Source: Inia geoffrensis (lineage: Eukaryota; Chordata; Mammalia; Artiodactyla; Iniidae). From it: 64,000 bases of DNA. Made by a program: the position numbers and the translations under genes. Shown piece by piece: positions 49,641-61,825 of the stretch. Under the pieces are notes generated by a model. That model was not told where the DNA came from. It was given only the letters and a program-made list of their open reading frames with translations, and did not search any database. Each line of letters starts with the position of its first letter. The first letter of the stretch is position 1. The stretch lies in assembly GCA_036417435.1 (NCBI GenBank), contig CM070913.1:17948680-18012679 (forward strand), read 5' to 3'.

Positions 49641-51545
49641 CAGTGTCATCTTTGACCAAAAATTAAGAATATTGAAAAATAAGATAATATCTAGAAAAAA
49701 ACTAACAATGGATAAGGAATGTGTGTTATTTGAAGAAGAGATGAAGAATCTAGGAATGTTTAAAAATGGAAGATGGAAAGGAAGAGTTAATAATAGCTTA
49801 CTTATGATATTTGAAGCTCTGAGGTACAAACAAATTGGAGAGTGCACACTTTATTGAGGTGTACATCAGGCTCTAATAACACTCGGCAAGAGTTCATTTA
49901 AAACTCAATTAAATCAGACAAAAAGCTAGCAAAATACTGAAAAAAAAGGGAGAGTGATTAGTGAAAAGTGCACAGTTTTCTCTAACAAGAGAAATCAATG
50001 AGGGTTGAGTGTGATGCCATAACAAACGGAATTTTCAAAAGAAATGTTGGAATTAGTGCTATCCCTGAAAGTCAAAAATATAGGATGACTGTCTTTCCTG
50101 GTTTTAAAAATTAGATTTGAAACCAAGTAGACTCATGAACAATAATTTTTTAAAGAGCACATAGGGTTTAAAAACACGCATATGTATGTAAGCTGTTTTC
50201 AGTAAATGTTCACTGCACACTAACAAAATGCTAGGGCTGTGCCAGGTGCGTCAAAGATGGAAAGGCTTCACCATTGTTTTCAGAAAGTCCACAGTCCTAT
50301 TCCACAAGGGAACAGGAATATAGAGAGAGAAGAGCAGGGCAGGGACCGGAGAGGCCAGTGAAGTACTCACCTCAGGCATAAAATTGAAAGGAGTGCCAAA
50401 AAAAAAAAAAATCAATAACCAAAGTAAATCGTATTTCGATGCAATATTTTTAAGCATCAAAATTGATGCAAAAATTTCATCATGAAGAAAATACCAACAT
50501 TTTAAATAAAGCAAGATCACTGTTACTGATTTTTCCTTTTGCTTCAAGCTCCAATATAGCTCGGCATGACACTGGTCAGTAGTACAGTGCTGGGATAGGC
50601 ACAGGGCTGAAGGGGTTCTAAAGAAGGAACACCTAAAACTGTTAACAGTGGGAGCAAGATATGATCCATGAAATTGTTCCTAGAGAAATATAAGAGCCAT
50701 CTTAATGATAAGCCTAATTAGCTTGATAAAGATGGGAAGTGGGCAGGCATTATAAACTAGAGAAGCATTCAGTATAGATGTCCGTAAAAACACAGTGATT
50801 TTTGTTTTTAATATGGTTTCTCCATAAATAAATTCTTTAAATAGAAAAAAAAGGCAATTTCTATAACATATCAAGATTTCTGAGCAAAGATGCCTATGCA
50901 AAAATATAAAATATTAATTCAAAAGAGCACTTATCAATTGTCATCGAGAATTTCTAGCTTTCCAGTTCAAGCTCACATGAATTATAAGAATAACAATCGG
51001 ATACAGCGCTACTTCTCTACAATGGAATAACCAGATGGCCTTAGCAACATAGGTCTGTGACAAAGTTATGAATCTTATTTCCTGTGTGACTTGTTTCCAT
51101 ATACGTCTGTCCATTTTTAACTTGGATAATTGTGTTTTCTTCCACTTATAACCTCTTTGTTCAACATACCCCAAACTTTTGATTTCTATATCTCTGCTAG
51201 TGTACAAACATATGTGGATTGAGTTTAGCTGGGTCTATGGTTAAATACCTAGGCAATTTTTAGACTTGTACGTGTAGAATCAATTAATTGTCTTCAGACT
51301 GATGTGACCCGATAGTCATTGACTATGATGTTGGAAAAAGGGATGAAAGATTTAGCAGACTGTATAGATTTTGCTGTTTTCTTGAGGACATGGTGTAATT
51401 TATAGCACATTCTTTCTGAACTACTCTGGTATGTAATTACTGTTAATTGAGCTTTTAAAATACTTATATTGTTTATCACTACAATGATTTTATAATTTTA
51501 GGCCCTAAGAACCTTGATAAACAAACTGCTGAATTCATCCACAGC
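49641..51545. other. Mostly unassigned; possible L2 relic at about 50190-50330
   Basis: The segment 'gctagggctgtgccaggtgc' followed by 'agtccacagtcctattccac' may be a reversed L2 end. An A run lies at 50398-50412. The rest shows no gene or named repeat. Confidence 0.3.
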
Positions 51546-51561
51546 AAGAGAACATTTTCCA

Positions 51562-51754
51562 GGGCTTCCCTGGTTGTGCAGTGGTTGGGAGTCTGCTTGC
51601 CGATGCAGGGGACAGGGGTTCGTGTCCTGGTCCAGGAAGATCCCACATGCCGCGGAGCGGCCGGGCCCGTGAGCCATGGCCGCTGAGCCTGCACGTCCGG
51701 AGCCAACAGGAGAGGCCACAACAGTGAGAGGCCCGCGTACCGCAAAAAAAATAA
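51562..51754 (+). mobile_element. CHR-type SINE (short class, internal deletion)
   Basis: Runs from 'gggcttccctggttgtgcag' to 'cgcgtaccgc' plus an A-rich tail, with a perfect 16-bp target duplication, aagagaacattttcca, at 51546-51561 and 51755-51770. Compared with other copies it lacks about 16 bases in the 3' body: the usual 'gagcctgtgctccgcaacgg' is reduced to 'gagccaacagg'. Confidence 0.95.
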
Positions 51755-51770
51755 AAGAGAACATTTTCCA

Positions 51771-52521
51771 ATCTTGACTTTTTAGTGTCCAGTTAACAGC
51801 CAAAATGTTATGTCATTACAGGGTCTTGTTTTGCCTTAGTATATTTTCTGTTTGGAATGTGAGACACAAAAAACTTGTTGAGTAACAAAAAATAATAATT
51901 GCACTAATTACACAATCTAGAAAATAGTTGTATTTCATTAAAGGAGTTAAAACTGGAAGGTTTAGGAAGAGGAAAAACCCATAAATCAGTAGGCTTAAGG
52001 AAGATGCACAACCCTAATGAAAGGGCAAGACTACTCAACGGTATGCAGGAAGAATATGGTTCATTTCCATTTCCATTCATTTTAGTCTAACATATGGCAA
52101 TTAGGTTTTACTAATATTTAATATACAGATTGATTTTCGTGCCCTCCAACATCAACTGGAGTAAGAATGGTATCTTCATGGAAAATTACAAGTTCCACAA
52201 TTCAGAGATACAATCAACAATGCCCTCATCTGTTTTCCATTTTGCAAAGCATTAAAATGTATTGGTTGCCAGTTAAGTGGATTTATGGATGATATTTTCT
52301 AGTTTTAACTAAAACTGATCTCAGAAAATGAAGAAGTGGCTTAAATAAATTCCTGAAAAGAAAAATTTAAAATAATACTGATAATTTGATTCCTCAGAGA
52401 TGCCATTATTACTTCTAGTATAAGCTCTTCCTAAGCCAGGTTACTCGGTAAGAATAATGGAAAACTAGTCAGATGTGACAAAGCTAACCAAAAATTCAAA
52501 ATATTGTAAATGTTATTTCCA
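51771..52521. other. Unassigned stretch
   Basis: No gene or named repeat was recognised. Confidence 0.35.
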
Positions 52522-52533
52522 GTATAGATTTAT

Positions 52534-52724
52534 TTTTTAAATATTTATTTATTTAGGCTGCGCCAGGTCTTAGTTGCGGCACGTGGGATCTTTTCGTTGT
52601 GGCATGCGGGCTTCTTAATTGCAATATGCATGTGGCATCTAGTTCCTGGACCAGGGATCGAACCCGGGGCCCCTGCATTGGGAGCATGGAGCTTAACCAC
52701 TGGACCACCAGGGAAGTGCCTCCT
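52534..52724 (-). mobile_element. tRNA-derived SINE, Bov-tA/CHR-like older subfamily
   Basis: On the minus strand: 'ggcacttccctggtggtcca' head, 'cgggttcgatccctggtcc' B box, a body of 'ccgcaactaagacctggcgc' type, and an (AAAT)n tail. Target duplication gtatagatttat at 52522-52533 and 52725-52736. The body differs from the other SINEs in the window, marking a separate subfamily. Confidence 0.88.
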
Positions 52725-52736
52725 GTATAGATTTAT

Positions 52737-53852
52737 ATTTACTATTGATAATTGCAAACTTGTTCCAAGTATATATTCTTTATAAATTGTGTTACTGTAA
52801 CATAGCTTTTTCAGTGATGGTCATTATGAATCATATATCAAAAAATACTGAACTTCAAGCTAGATTTTGAGTTGCTGTATCTCAATGTATTTAAACAAGG
52901 TTTTCCAAAGGTAAATATTGAATCACATTGCTTTCACTAAAAATTAAGGTGAATAACATTTTTAGTGAGATCAAAAAAATTTGTATCATTAAAATATAAA
53001 ATCTATCTTATACATTCTATCCCTTTTTAATATCTATCTCTGTGTGTGTAATGACATACATATTATATTAGTAAAACTGTATTGGTGTATAATTTATAAA
53101 TAACTATATACTGGGGTAAATTTTAAAAATCTTTAAAATTTATAATTTTTATTTCAATTTTATGATTGATTAGAAAAGTCTAGAGAAATAGCTGCCCTGC
53201 ACATTCAGTTCAGGCCACTTAGAAGAATGGGCAGACAGAACAGGACAAAAACTGTTTTATTGAAACATCTGAATTGATTCTTTACAGGTCTGTGGCCCAG
53301 CTGGTTCTAGGACAAAGATTGAAGCCAGAATATTTGGAAGATTCCACCTCACTGAAATGCAAGGTGCTGATGTAAGAGGTAGGCAGCCAAGATCAGAACA
53401 ACAAAATCTGTAGTCATTAGTGCTGAGAAGTTCCAGGAGCCTTTATCAATACACTTTTTTGTTTCTGTTTTACTTTTTATTTTTATGTTTTGGGCTGTTG
53501 TTTTCAATAGGGATTTTTAAAACAGTATAATAGGAATGATTCTAAGTAGAGAGATTTCCTTAAAACTGGATTGCTGAGACATTTATCTTTGCTACAGCTT
53601 CTAAAGGCAAACAGCATAGGATTTGCTGGCACAACTACAAACTCTCTCATTTGTAAAATCTGCATTGAATGTGTAATACTTTAACTCTAGCATGCAATAC
53701 CTGTGCCACAGGTAAAGGTTAATATCTCCCCAGTAGGCTTTAAAACTGTAGACAGTATCTGGTTTCTGTTTGTTTGTTTTACATAAAATCAATACTGTGA
53801 CTAAGGAAGCTGGTTTGTTTTGATATTTTTTAATGTGAATATTGCATTAAAG
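52737..53852. other. Unassigned AT-rich stretch
   Basis: No gene or named repeat was recognised. Confidence 0.35.
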
Positions 53853-54082
53853 CAATAGTTCTCAACCATGAGCAATTTTACCTCCCCCTAACCCCATCCA
53901 CGGGGACACTTGGCAATGTCTGGAAGCATTTGGTCATCACAACTTGGGGGCTGGGGATGCTACTAGCATTTGATGGGTAGAGACTAGGGATGCTGCTAAA
54001 CATTTTACAATACATGGGACAGTACCCACAGCAAAGAATTAACTGGCCCAAAATATCAGTAGTGCTGTACTGAGAACCCCTG
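53853..54082 (+). mobile_element. MER5A-like hAT (Charlie) MITE
   Basis: A nearly full-length non-autonomous hAT element. Terminal inverted repeats are recognisable ('caatagttctcaacc' left, 'tactgagaacccctg' right). Core motifs include 'ggacacttggcaatgtctgg', 'gggatgctgctaaacatttt' and 'aagaattaactggcccaaaa'. The flanking 8-mers are only partly alike, consistent with age. Confidence 0.8.
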
Positions 54083-54245
54083 CGCTGAAAGGATCATCCT
54101 GTTTATCCATACGTATTTCTTGAGTTCAGAAAAAATATTTTAAAAATAGCCTTTTCCAATTACTGTTTTAGATTACCTTTGCATTTTCCAAACTCTCTTC
54201 TATAATATCTCTGTTCATGTGAGCACCTTGTGTACCAAGACATTT

Positions 54246-54555
54246 ATTTTTTTAAGATGTTGGGGGTAGGAGTTTATTAATTAATTAATTTATTTTTGCT
54301 GTGTTGGGTCTTCATTTCTGTGTGAGGGCTTTCTCTAGTTGTGGCAAGCGGGGTCCACTCTTCATCGCGGTGCACGTGCCTCTCACTATCGTGGCCTCTC
54401 TTGTTACGGAGCACAGGCTCCAGACGCGCAGAGTCAGTAGCTGTGGCTCACGGGCCCAGTTGCTCCACAACATGTGGGCTCTTCCCGGACCAGGGCTCGA
54501 ACCCGTGTCCCCTGCATTAACAGGCAGACCCTCAACCACTGCGCCAGGGAAGCCC
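54246..54555 (-). mobile_element. CHR-type SINE, mosaic of short and long classes
   Basis: On the minus strand the head is 'gggcttccctggcgcagtgg'. The middle ('gagcctgtgctccgtaacaa' and 'gtgagaggcacgtgcaccg') resembles the short class, while the 3' part ('gaagacccaacacagcaaaa') belongs to the long class. Target duplication ccaagacattt at 54235-54245 and 54556-54566. The head has lost about 3 bases ('tggcgcag' where others have 'tggtggcgcag'). Confidence 0.9.
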
Positions 54556-54566
54556 CCAAGACATTT

Positions 54567-55510
54567 TTAATCCTAATTTTATGACCATTTTATTGTTATT
54601 ATATTTGTTCTAGTTAAATAATTTCTCCTCTTTATCAGGTATAACTATAGCAGCTGAACAATTGCTGCTACTCTTCTTTTCAACCTACTTTGTTATTAAT
54701 ATGAGTAAATACTAAACACTGTGGGATCCATTTAAGAGGAAGTGCTTTGTGATACACATTCTCAGTTAAAAATTACCATTATCCACATGAATAAATAAAT
54801 TTCCAAGCAAGTGACTGAGCTATTTAGTCCTCTTCACTTCATTTTTTTCTCATACAGTTTCTTTCTCTGCTGAAAAGTGGCAATGCTTTATCTTATTTGA
54901 TTAGTTTTGAAACTTTTCCTCATAGCATTAAATCCTCATCCACATACTTTTGTGAGGCCCTAGTTACTTCAATGACATACCTTGCTTTTCTTCACTGCTC
55001 CTAATAGTAAGCTTTCCATGCCAGAACCCATTCTCTAACTCATATTTACAATTTGAGAAAAAGCTGGGTAACTATGGCAAAAGAAAATGTTACTTGCATT
55101 GTTCAAAACTTCATCTGCAATGTGGAAATTCTGACTTGAGAAGAGACCATATTGACAAAGGCTACTCTAGCTATAGAAAGAATCAATTTAACAGGATAAT
55201 AAGTTGATCCTAAGAGAAAAATTTGTAATATAAATAACACAAAAACTGGATTCGGAGCAGATACAATTTCTCAACCAAAAAAAGTGGAACAAATATTCTA
55301 TAACTTTAGGTGGTAGCATAGCACTGTATTTATTTTGAAGTCACCTTAGAACTAGTATGTAAATATACAAACTCTAGATTTTAAATAAAAATGATTGTAA
55401 AATTTAGCAATCACTAGAAATATAGCTATTGATAAGATATATGAAGCTCTTATGGGGAAAAAAGAATTCAAAGAACTGCAGGAGCAATTTAGGACTATAC
55501 AATGACTATG
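54567..55510. other. Unassigned stretch
   Basis: No gene or named repeat was recognised. Confidence 0.35.
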
Positions 55511-55518
55511 GAGAAATC

Positions 55519-55726
55519 TTTTTTTTTTTTTTTTGCGGTACTAGGGCCTCTCACTGTTGTGGCCTCTCCCGTTGCGGAGCACAGGCTCCGGACGCACAGG
55601 CTCAGCAGCCATGGCTCACGGGCCCAGCCGCTCCGCGGCATGTGGGATCTTCCCGGACCAGGGCACGAACCCGTGTCCCCTGCATCGGCAGGCGGACTCT
55701 CTACCACTGCGCCACCAGGGAAGCCC
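55519..55726 (-). mobile_element. CHR-type SINE (short class)
   Basis: The minus strand runs from 'gggcttccctggtggcgcag' to 'gccctagtaccgc' plus poly-A. Target duplication gagaaatc at 55511-55518 and 55727-55734. It is close to the consensus of the window's short class. Overlapping frames on both strands are products of the GC-rich SINE. Confidence 0.93.
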
Positions 55727-55734
55727 GAGAAATC

Positions 55735-56540
55735 ATTTTTGAAGAATGCCATTCCCAATACATTCACACAAACATGAAAAGCATAGTTTAGAAGAAAATA
55801 AAGCAGAAATAGAGTGGTACAAAAGTCACACAGATTTTGTTTTAAATGAAATGATAAAACATATAAATAAGACCAAAGAGTCCTCAGAAAAAAATTACAT
55901 TTTTAATAGAAGCTAAAACTTTAGGATAATCACAAAATGAAAAGTCGAAATCACCACATTTAAAAATAACAAAGCAAATATCAGAGGTATTTATGTCTAG
56001 TGTACCTTACGTAATTAACGATACAACAATTTGTTTAATGTTTGTTCTATAACAAACTCTATGGAAGATGGAGCTGGGGAGGAAAAGCTTTTTGTCTACC
56101 CTTTTAGGCTTTTGGGGATGGTCTAAGAATTAAATCGACATGTGACAGATTAACAGGAGAAAAAAATTTAATTACATACATACATACATACAATAGAGGG
56201 GCTCCATAAGAATATGAGACCCACAGACAGACAGTTGAGGGGGAAGGGGTCTGGGACTTCAGAGTGGAGGAAGACAGTTCATAGGCAGATGAAAAGAGCA
56301 AAGGTTTGGTAAACATATATTTGCCAGGCCGTGCAAGTCTTTCCGACATAAAAAGGATTTATCTTCAGTAGTAGCTGTCTTCATGGTGCAGGCTCCCCAT
56401 CTAAAGTCTTTTAGGTAGTTAAGGAGGAGATAAAAAGAAAAACTTCCTGAGTCTTTTATTTCTCAAGAACCAGCTCCAGACAATCCTCATGCCAAAGAGA
56501 CACACTTCGAGGTGGCAAATTTTGCTCCCCTGCAGTGGAG
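55735..56540. other. Unassigned; possible ERV-LTR-like block at about 56040-56540
   Basis: The block with 'tgacagattaacaggagaaa', a (CATA)n tract at 56173-56191 and 'cttcgaggtggcaaattttg' has the texture of an old LTR read in reverse, but no family could be named. No gene was seen. Confidence 0.25.
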
Positions 56541-56559
56541 ACTTGCTTGTGTTGTTCAG

Positions 56560-56770
56560 AGATTCAGCCTGGGATCTAGCACTGTGCCAGGAAATGGACA
56601 GCTAATCGCTAAAGATTTCAAAGGCATTTATACTCCCAACTAGGGGAGGCTTCCTGGAGGAGTTGGACCTTGACTAACGGATAAAATATAGACATGCAGT
56701 GAATAGAGTAGACATTTCAGAGAGGAGGAAATGTCACAGACAAAAGAGAAATTGTGGTAAGAGTGTAATA
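56560..56770 (-). repeat. L2 relic (antisense)
   Basis: The blocks 'aggcttcctggaggagttgg' and 'ccttgactaacggataaaat' match the reversed L2 '…gaagccttccctgacc…' region in order. Confidence 0.45.
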
Positions 56771-59700
56771 ACAGTAAAAGTTCAGTTGGGTATAAGGCAC
56801 GTGAAGAGCAGTAGCAGGAAATAAGATTATATATGTATTTAGGTAGTTCAGTAAGACATAATTGCTTAAGAGTTACTGGGAAAATTAGAATTACCAATCC
56901 CATTCTATCATTCTCACAGCATTTTAGATTTCGGGGAAATACCCCAGGTCATGGATACCAAAAAGTCATGAACCTTTGCCTCCTTCAACTTCTTTCTCTT
57001 GAGAAGTCAAATTAGGAAGTTTAGAAATTGGATAATGTTCAGCATGTGTCCTTTGACAGTTTATTTGAACTGAGAATTGTTTAATTATTTTCGATTTGTA
57101 GTTTCAGATGCTTTAGAATATGGACATTCCTTGAAGTGTCAGACTCAGGTTTCAAATTGTACTTAAATTCTCATCCAGCAAGGACATTCTTTCTTCCTTC
57201 AAGACTTAACTGTAGAGCTAGACACTGTGCCAGATATTTTAAAGCAGAAAGAGTTAATATTTATATAGCATCCTATAAAATGTCCTCCTGGGATTGAAAC
57301 TGATATGAGTCAGCAAGCCTTATGTTAAAGTGTTAAGGATGTTTCAGGTGTAAAGGAATTATAAGGTTTCAGGAAGGGAGATAAGCTCTTGGTCAATTAA
57401 GTAAATATGTAAGGAACTTAATAGAAAATACATTTTCAACCCCAGATTTCGGAATCTGGAGCCTGCCATCTCTGATTATCTGTGATATTGGAGACTTTCA
57501 TGCCTTAGAAGTTTGGCTGAGAAGAAGATTGTAATATTTTTCAACTCAGAAAATAAAGTTAAATAAAGTAAACAAATTAATTAATTAGCAAAAGTAATAA
57601 AGTGGCTAAAGCTGCCTAGTACATCAGTAATAAAGTTAAGCACCAGTCTAGTGGTTCTTCTGTAACTCACAGTGTACTTCAGTGCCATGCTTTCTGTGGA
57701 ATTAGGTGAATATAAGATAATTTATTCTTGCACACCCCCCCCTTTTTAGGTTTTCACCTGTCCCTGTGTTTGTAAAGAGCTAAATAGCAGAAAAGAGGAC
57801 TGACCAAGTTACAAACGAACTATATCATCAATGGGATGCATGAGGTTAAATTTATTTTGAGTCTGACATCATCCAGAGGAGTTACTAGTTCACGTTGATA
57901 CAAAAACAGGTCACAAAATAATAAAAAATACTCCCTGGGATCTTCACACAAAAGATTGAAAGAAGCAAAATACAGTAGTAGCATGGGCCTTTAAGTATCT
58001 CATTCTTTTGCCTGCCAAAGGTTCAGCATCTTTTTAGGAAAGATCTCTTAACACTTTCATGATGGTAGAAGATAAAATGTTGCTTTCCAAAGCATGCACA
58101 TATGTCTTACTGGAAGACAATGTAACTGTAACCTGTGGTTATGTGCCTTGATTTAAAAACCTTTGTTGCTTCTAACTGTGAAGATTTTCAAGCTGACAAA
58201 GGATATGGACTTGTATCTCTATTCTGTTGTGAAAAAATAAAAATAAAAATCAAGTGCGTTAAGTTATTCTTTCTGCATTTAAAAAAACTTGAATATCAGC
58301 AGTAAAGCTGTATGTCAGTGTATATTAAATATTCATATCCTTGCTAAGAAGCTATCCCTCTGTACAGTATTTCCCCTATAAAGTTTTATTTTATTTTATT
58401 TTTACTTTAGGACATCTTCCTATATGTTTTCCTATTCTTCTGTTTTTCATACTTGTTTTGTGTTTTTGCCTATATTGCTTTAAACCTATAATAAATTATG
58501 TATAATAGAAAAAGTGCTTAAAAACATTTTCAGATATATTTCCATATCATGTAAATATTGTTGTTCTAGAGGCTTTCCTCTCCCCATCCTCGATCCCCTT
58601 TGAAGAACTGACTTTCTGGGTTTTAATAAATACTCTTCGAAACAAGGAAGTCATTTTTCAGCTTTGACAGTCAAACGAGATTTTTTTCGTTTGTTTGTTT
58701 GTTTAAATTGGCAATAGGACAATAAGCTTGAAAACCCGGCTTTATCAAGAGAAGGGGGATTTTCTTTAGCATATCAGAATGTAGCCTGGCAGTCCTAGAA
58801 ACACAGGTACATCCATAAGACTCTATTTTCCCATGACAACTAGTGCCTGAGAGTTGCTACATGGGGTAGGAGGGACAAAAGGCAGCAGAGTTCAAACCTG
58901 TTTCATCTTGATTGGAATAGAGAAAAAATAAAAGGGAGAGACACACAGGTGCACAGGTGTGAGCCACAAGTGGCCTGAAGGTTTAATTCTTTTTTAACTG
59001 AACTTGTCCAGAATGAGGAGGTATGTCAGAAACCACCTGAATGTTCAAACACATGAGATGGTTTAAATGAATTATGGAACTTCTCAGTGTAATATTATAT
59101 ACTCAGTAAGAAAAAATGGCAGTAGTTTTGTTTAACTACTGGTAAAAATAAGTTTGATTAAAATGATGTTTAACATAAAGAAGTAAGGGAATCTTTGGTA
59201 TTCAATTGTGAATGTACACTAGGCTCGGGGGAATTGCGTTGTTCTCAGGTAACTTCTCTTTCTCTCTCTCTCTTTCTAAATAGTTAATTGTCTCTTTGAC
59301 TTTGCTTCTCATTGTGTATCTGCTTCATTATTCACTTTCTCTCTAATCTGTTTTTCAGTTCATTGGTCTACTTACATATTGTCCTTAAACAATGGCCTCA
59401 ACCCCCAAGATTTTCTGTTTATTTTCCAAATGAGTACCTGTGCCCTAATTCTTATATTTTTGAGCCACCTCTCATTTGTCTACCTTGGATCAGAAGTTCA
59501 GAGTTGATCCAATGAGCAGTAGCTGCAGGGTACAAGAGGTCAAAGAGGGCATAAAGTGGCCTATTTTACGGTCATGGATAAGATGAGATTTTTGTGATGA
59601 GGATGTAAGAGAGAAGATTATATTTCTAGAATCAGCTGATATGAAGAAAAAAATCTGTTTAGTAAGGTTGGGAAATCCTGTATTCATCAAGATAAAGCAG

Positions 59701-59886
59701 TTTTCTTTAATATAGTACTACTGAGAATCTTTGATATATGTAAATATTCAGATTGGTAATTTCATACTCCAAATTAAATTGTCTAAAGACCTCTCTTTTG
59801 TTTGCTTTTAAGAGCAATTCCTTGTATAGTTTTTGAACACATTTCAAAATTTATAGATCCATTTTGGAAGGGAATATTGTTTAAAA
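56771..59886. other. Unassigned low-repeat stretch
   Basis: About 3.1 kb without a recognised interspersed repeat or gene, the longest such block in the window. Low-complexity notes: C run at 57736-57744, (TTTG)n-like at about 58691-58705, (TC)n at 59257-59272. Frames at 56833-57015 and 59312-59515 carry no motif. Confidence 0.4.
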
Positions 59887-60050
59887 GAGCCTGGAGGGGT
59901 GGGATAGGGAGGGAGAGAGGGAGGGAGACGCAAGAGGGAAGAAATATGTGAACATCTGTATATGTATAACTGATTCACTTTGTTATAAAGCAGAAACTGA
60001 CACACCATTGTAAAGCAATTATACCCCAATAAAGATGTTAAAAAAAAAAA
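59887..60050 (+). mobile_element. Young L1 3' end abutting an older L1
   Basis: About 150 bases of the cetartiodactyl L1 3' terminus ('gaggggtgggatagggaggg' ... 'tgattcactttgttataaag' ... 'ccaataaagatgtta') end in poly-A at 60040-60050. The next base begins older L1 sequence. No target duplication was found. Confidence 0.92.
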
Positions 60051-60653
60051 GCTTCTGCACTTCAAAGGAAACCACAAACAAAATGAAAAGACAACCCACA
60101 GAAAATATTCGCAAATGATGAAACCAACAAGGGATTAATCTCCAAAATTATTACAAACAGCTCATGCAGCTCAATACCCAAAAAACAAACAACCCAATCA
60201 AAAAAAGGGGCAGAAGACCTAAATATTTCTCCAAAGAAGACATACAGATGGCCAAGAGGCACATGAAAAATGCTCAACATCACTAATTATTAGAGAAATG
60301 CAAATCAAAACTACAATGAGGTATCACCTGACACCAGTCAGAATGGCCATCATCAAAAGATCTGCAAACAATAAATGCTGCAGAGGGTGTGGAGAAAAGG
60401 GAACCCTCTGGCACTGTTGGTGGGAATGTAAATTGGTACAGACACTATAGAGAACTGGATGGAGGTTCCTTAAAAAAACTAAAAATAGAGCTATTATATG
60501 ATCCAGAAATCCCACTCCTGGGCATATATTCAGAGAAAAACATGTTTCGAAAGGATACATGTACCCCAATGTTCATTGCAGCACTCTTTACAATAGCCAA
60601 GACATGGAAACAACCTAAATGTCAATCAGCAGATGAATGGATAAAGAAGATGT

Positions 60654-60718
<65 letters not shown>

Positions 60719-60975
60719 GAATATTATTCAGCCATTAAAAAATGAAATAATGCCATTTGCAGCAACATGGATGGACCTGGAAATTATCATACTAAGTGAA
60801 ATAAGTCAGACAGAAAAAGACAAATATCATATGACATCGCTTATATGTGGAATCTAAAAAAAATGGTGTAAATGAACTTATTTACAAAACAGAAACAGAG
60901 AATGAACTTATGGTTACTAGCAGGGAAGGGTAGTAGGGAGTGATAGATTAACTAGATTACTACTGTTAACAACAG
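60051..60975 (+). mobile_element. L1 ORF2 C-terminal fragment and 3' UTR start
   Basis: Sense L1 beginning 'gcttctgcacttcaaaggaa', through 'gccaagaggcacatgaaaaa', 'tgctgcagagggtgtggaga' and 'gcccattaaaaaatgaa'-like sequence, to a diverged 3' UTR. A 119-codon frame (60389-60745) retains the ORF2 C-terminal block and reads through an embedded TA repeat. The left neighbour is a separate, younger L1 3' end. Confidence 0.88.
60656..60712. repeat. (TA)n microsatellite inside L1
   Basis: About 28 perfect TA units at the L1 site preceding 'aaaatggaatattattcagc'. This is the homologous position to the GT/TA tract at 4371-4446. Confidence 0.97.
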
Positions 60976-61207
60976 TTTAACATATGTAGAAATGAGAGTA
61001 TGACCAGGTTAATTCAGCTGTACTGAATGCAGTTCTTTAAGTTGTTTTATTGGTGCAATATTCAATCTAACTCTTGATTCAATTTATTGTTTTTTTAGTT
61101 TATAAAATGTGTTTTCACTTCTAAGAACTTTTCTCAGATTTCTCATTTTTCTTTGAAGAAAAAACTTGCTGTATAAATGCAATTTTCATTAAATCTCACC
61201 GAGAATG

Positions 61208-61243
61208 AAAAATAAATAAATAAATAAATAAATAAATAAATTA
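61208..61243. repeat. (AAAT)n microsatellite
   Basis: About nine uninterrupted AAAT/TAAA units after 'ccgagaatgaaa'. Confidence 0.93.
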
Positions 61244-61742
61244 TTATTTATTCAAAACACGTTAACCTGAAAAGTGAACTTCAAATGGTGAACAAGATAA
61301 GGCAGTGCTAATCTGGTGAAAGCTCAAACAAATAGTTATACATAAGAGGCTATGCAGAGTACACTTTTTTAAAGTTACGGGGAGGCTCTCCCAGGGAATG
61401 ATAAAATGAAATGAAGAGGTTACTCAGAGGATGGTGTTTCAGTTAACTGCACTGACTTAAATGTAGCTTACAGATCAGTTACATGTTTAACTGATTTAGT
61501 GACTCAATTTAGAATGCTAAAATCTAATCGATTGCTGGAAGTGAACTCCATCAACCAGAAAGTAAAAGTATACAAGGGGAAAAAAGCAACCTCACTGACT
61601 TACCTACTTTTAGCAACAGGTTAGTTTATGTATTCTACAGAAACTATTGCCATCTTCCAGTGTTCTCCCCTGGAGTAGGGAAATTTATTCCCAGCAAAGA
61701 ACCCAAGTCATAGGTAAGCAATTTCTGGGATTTGGCTCCTTC

Positions 61743-61783
61743 TATATATATGTGTGTGTGTATATATATACACAGATATATAA

Positions 61784-61823
<40 letters not shown>
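61743..61823. repeat. Composite (TA)(TG)(TA)(CA)n microsatellite
   Basis: A TA run, a short TG run, a second TA run, a spacer, then about 18 CA units. The TG and CA arms are mutually complementary, so the tract can form a hairpin. Confidence 0.95.
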
Positions 61824-61825
<2 letters not shown>

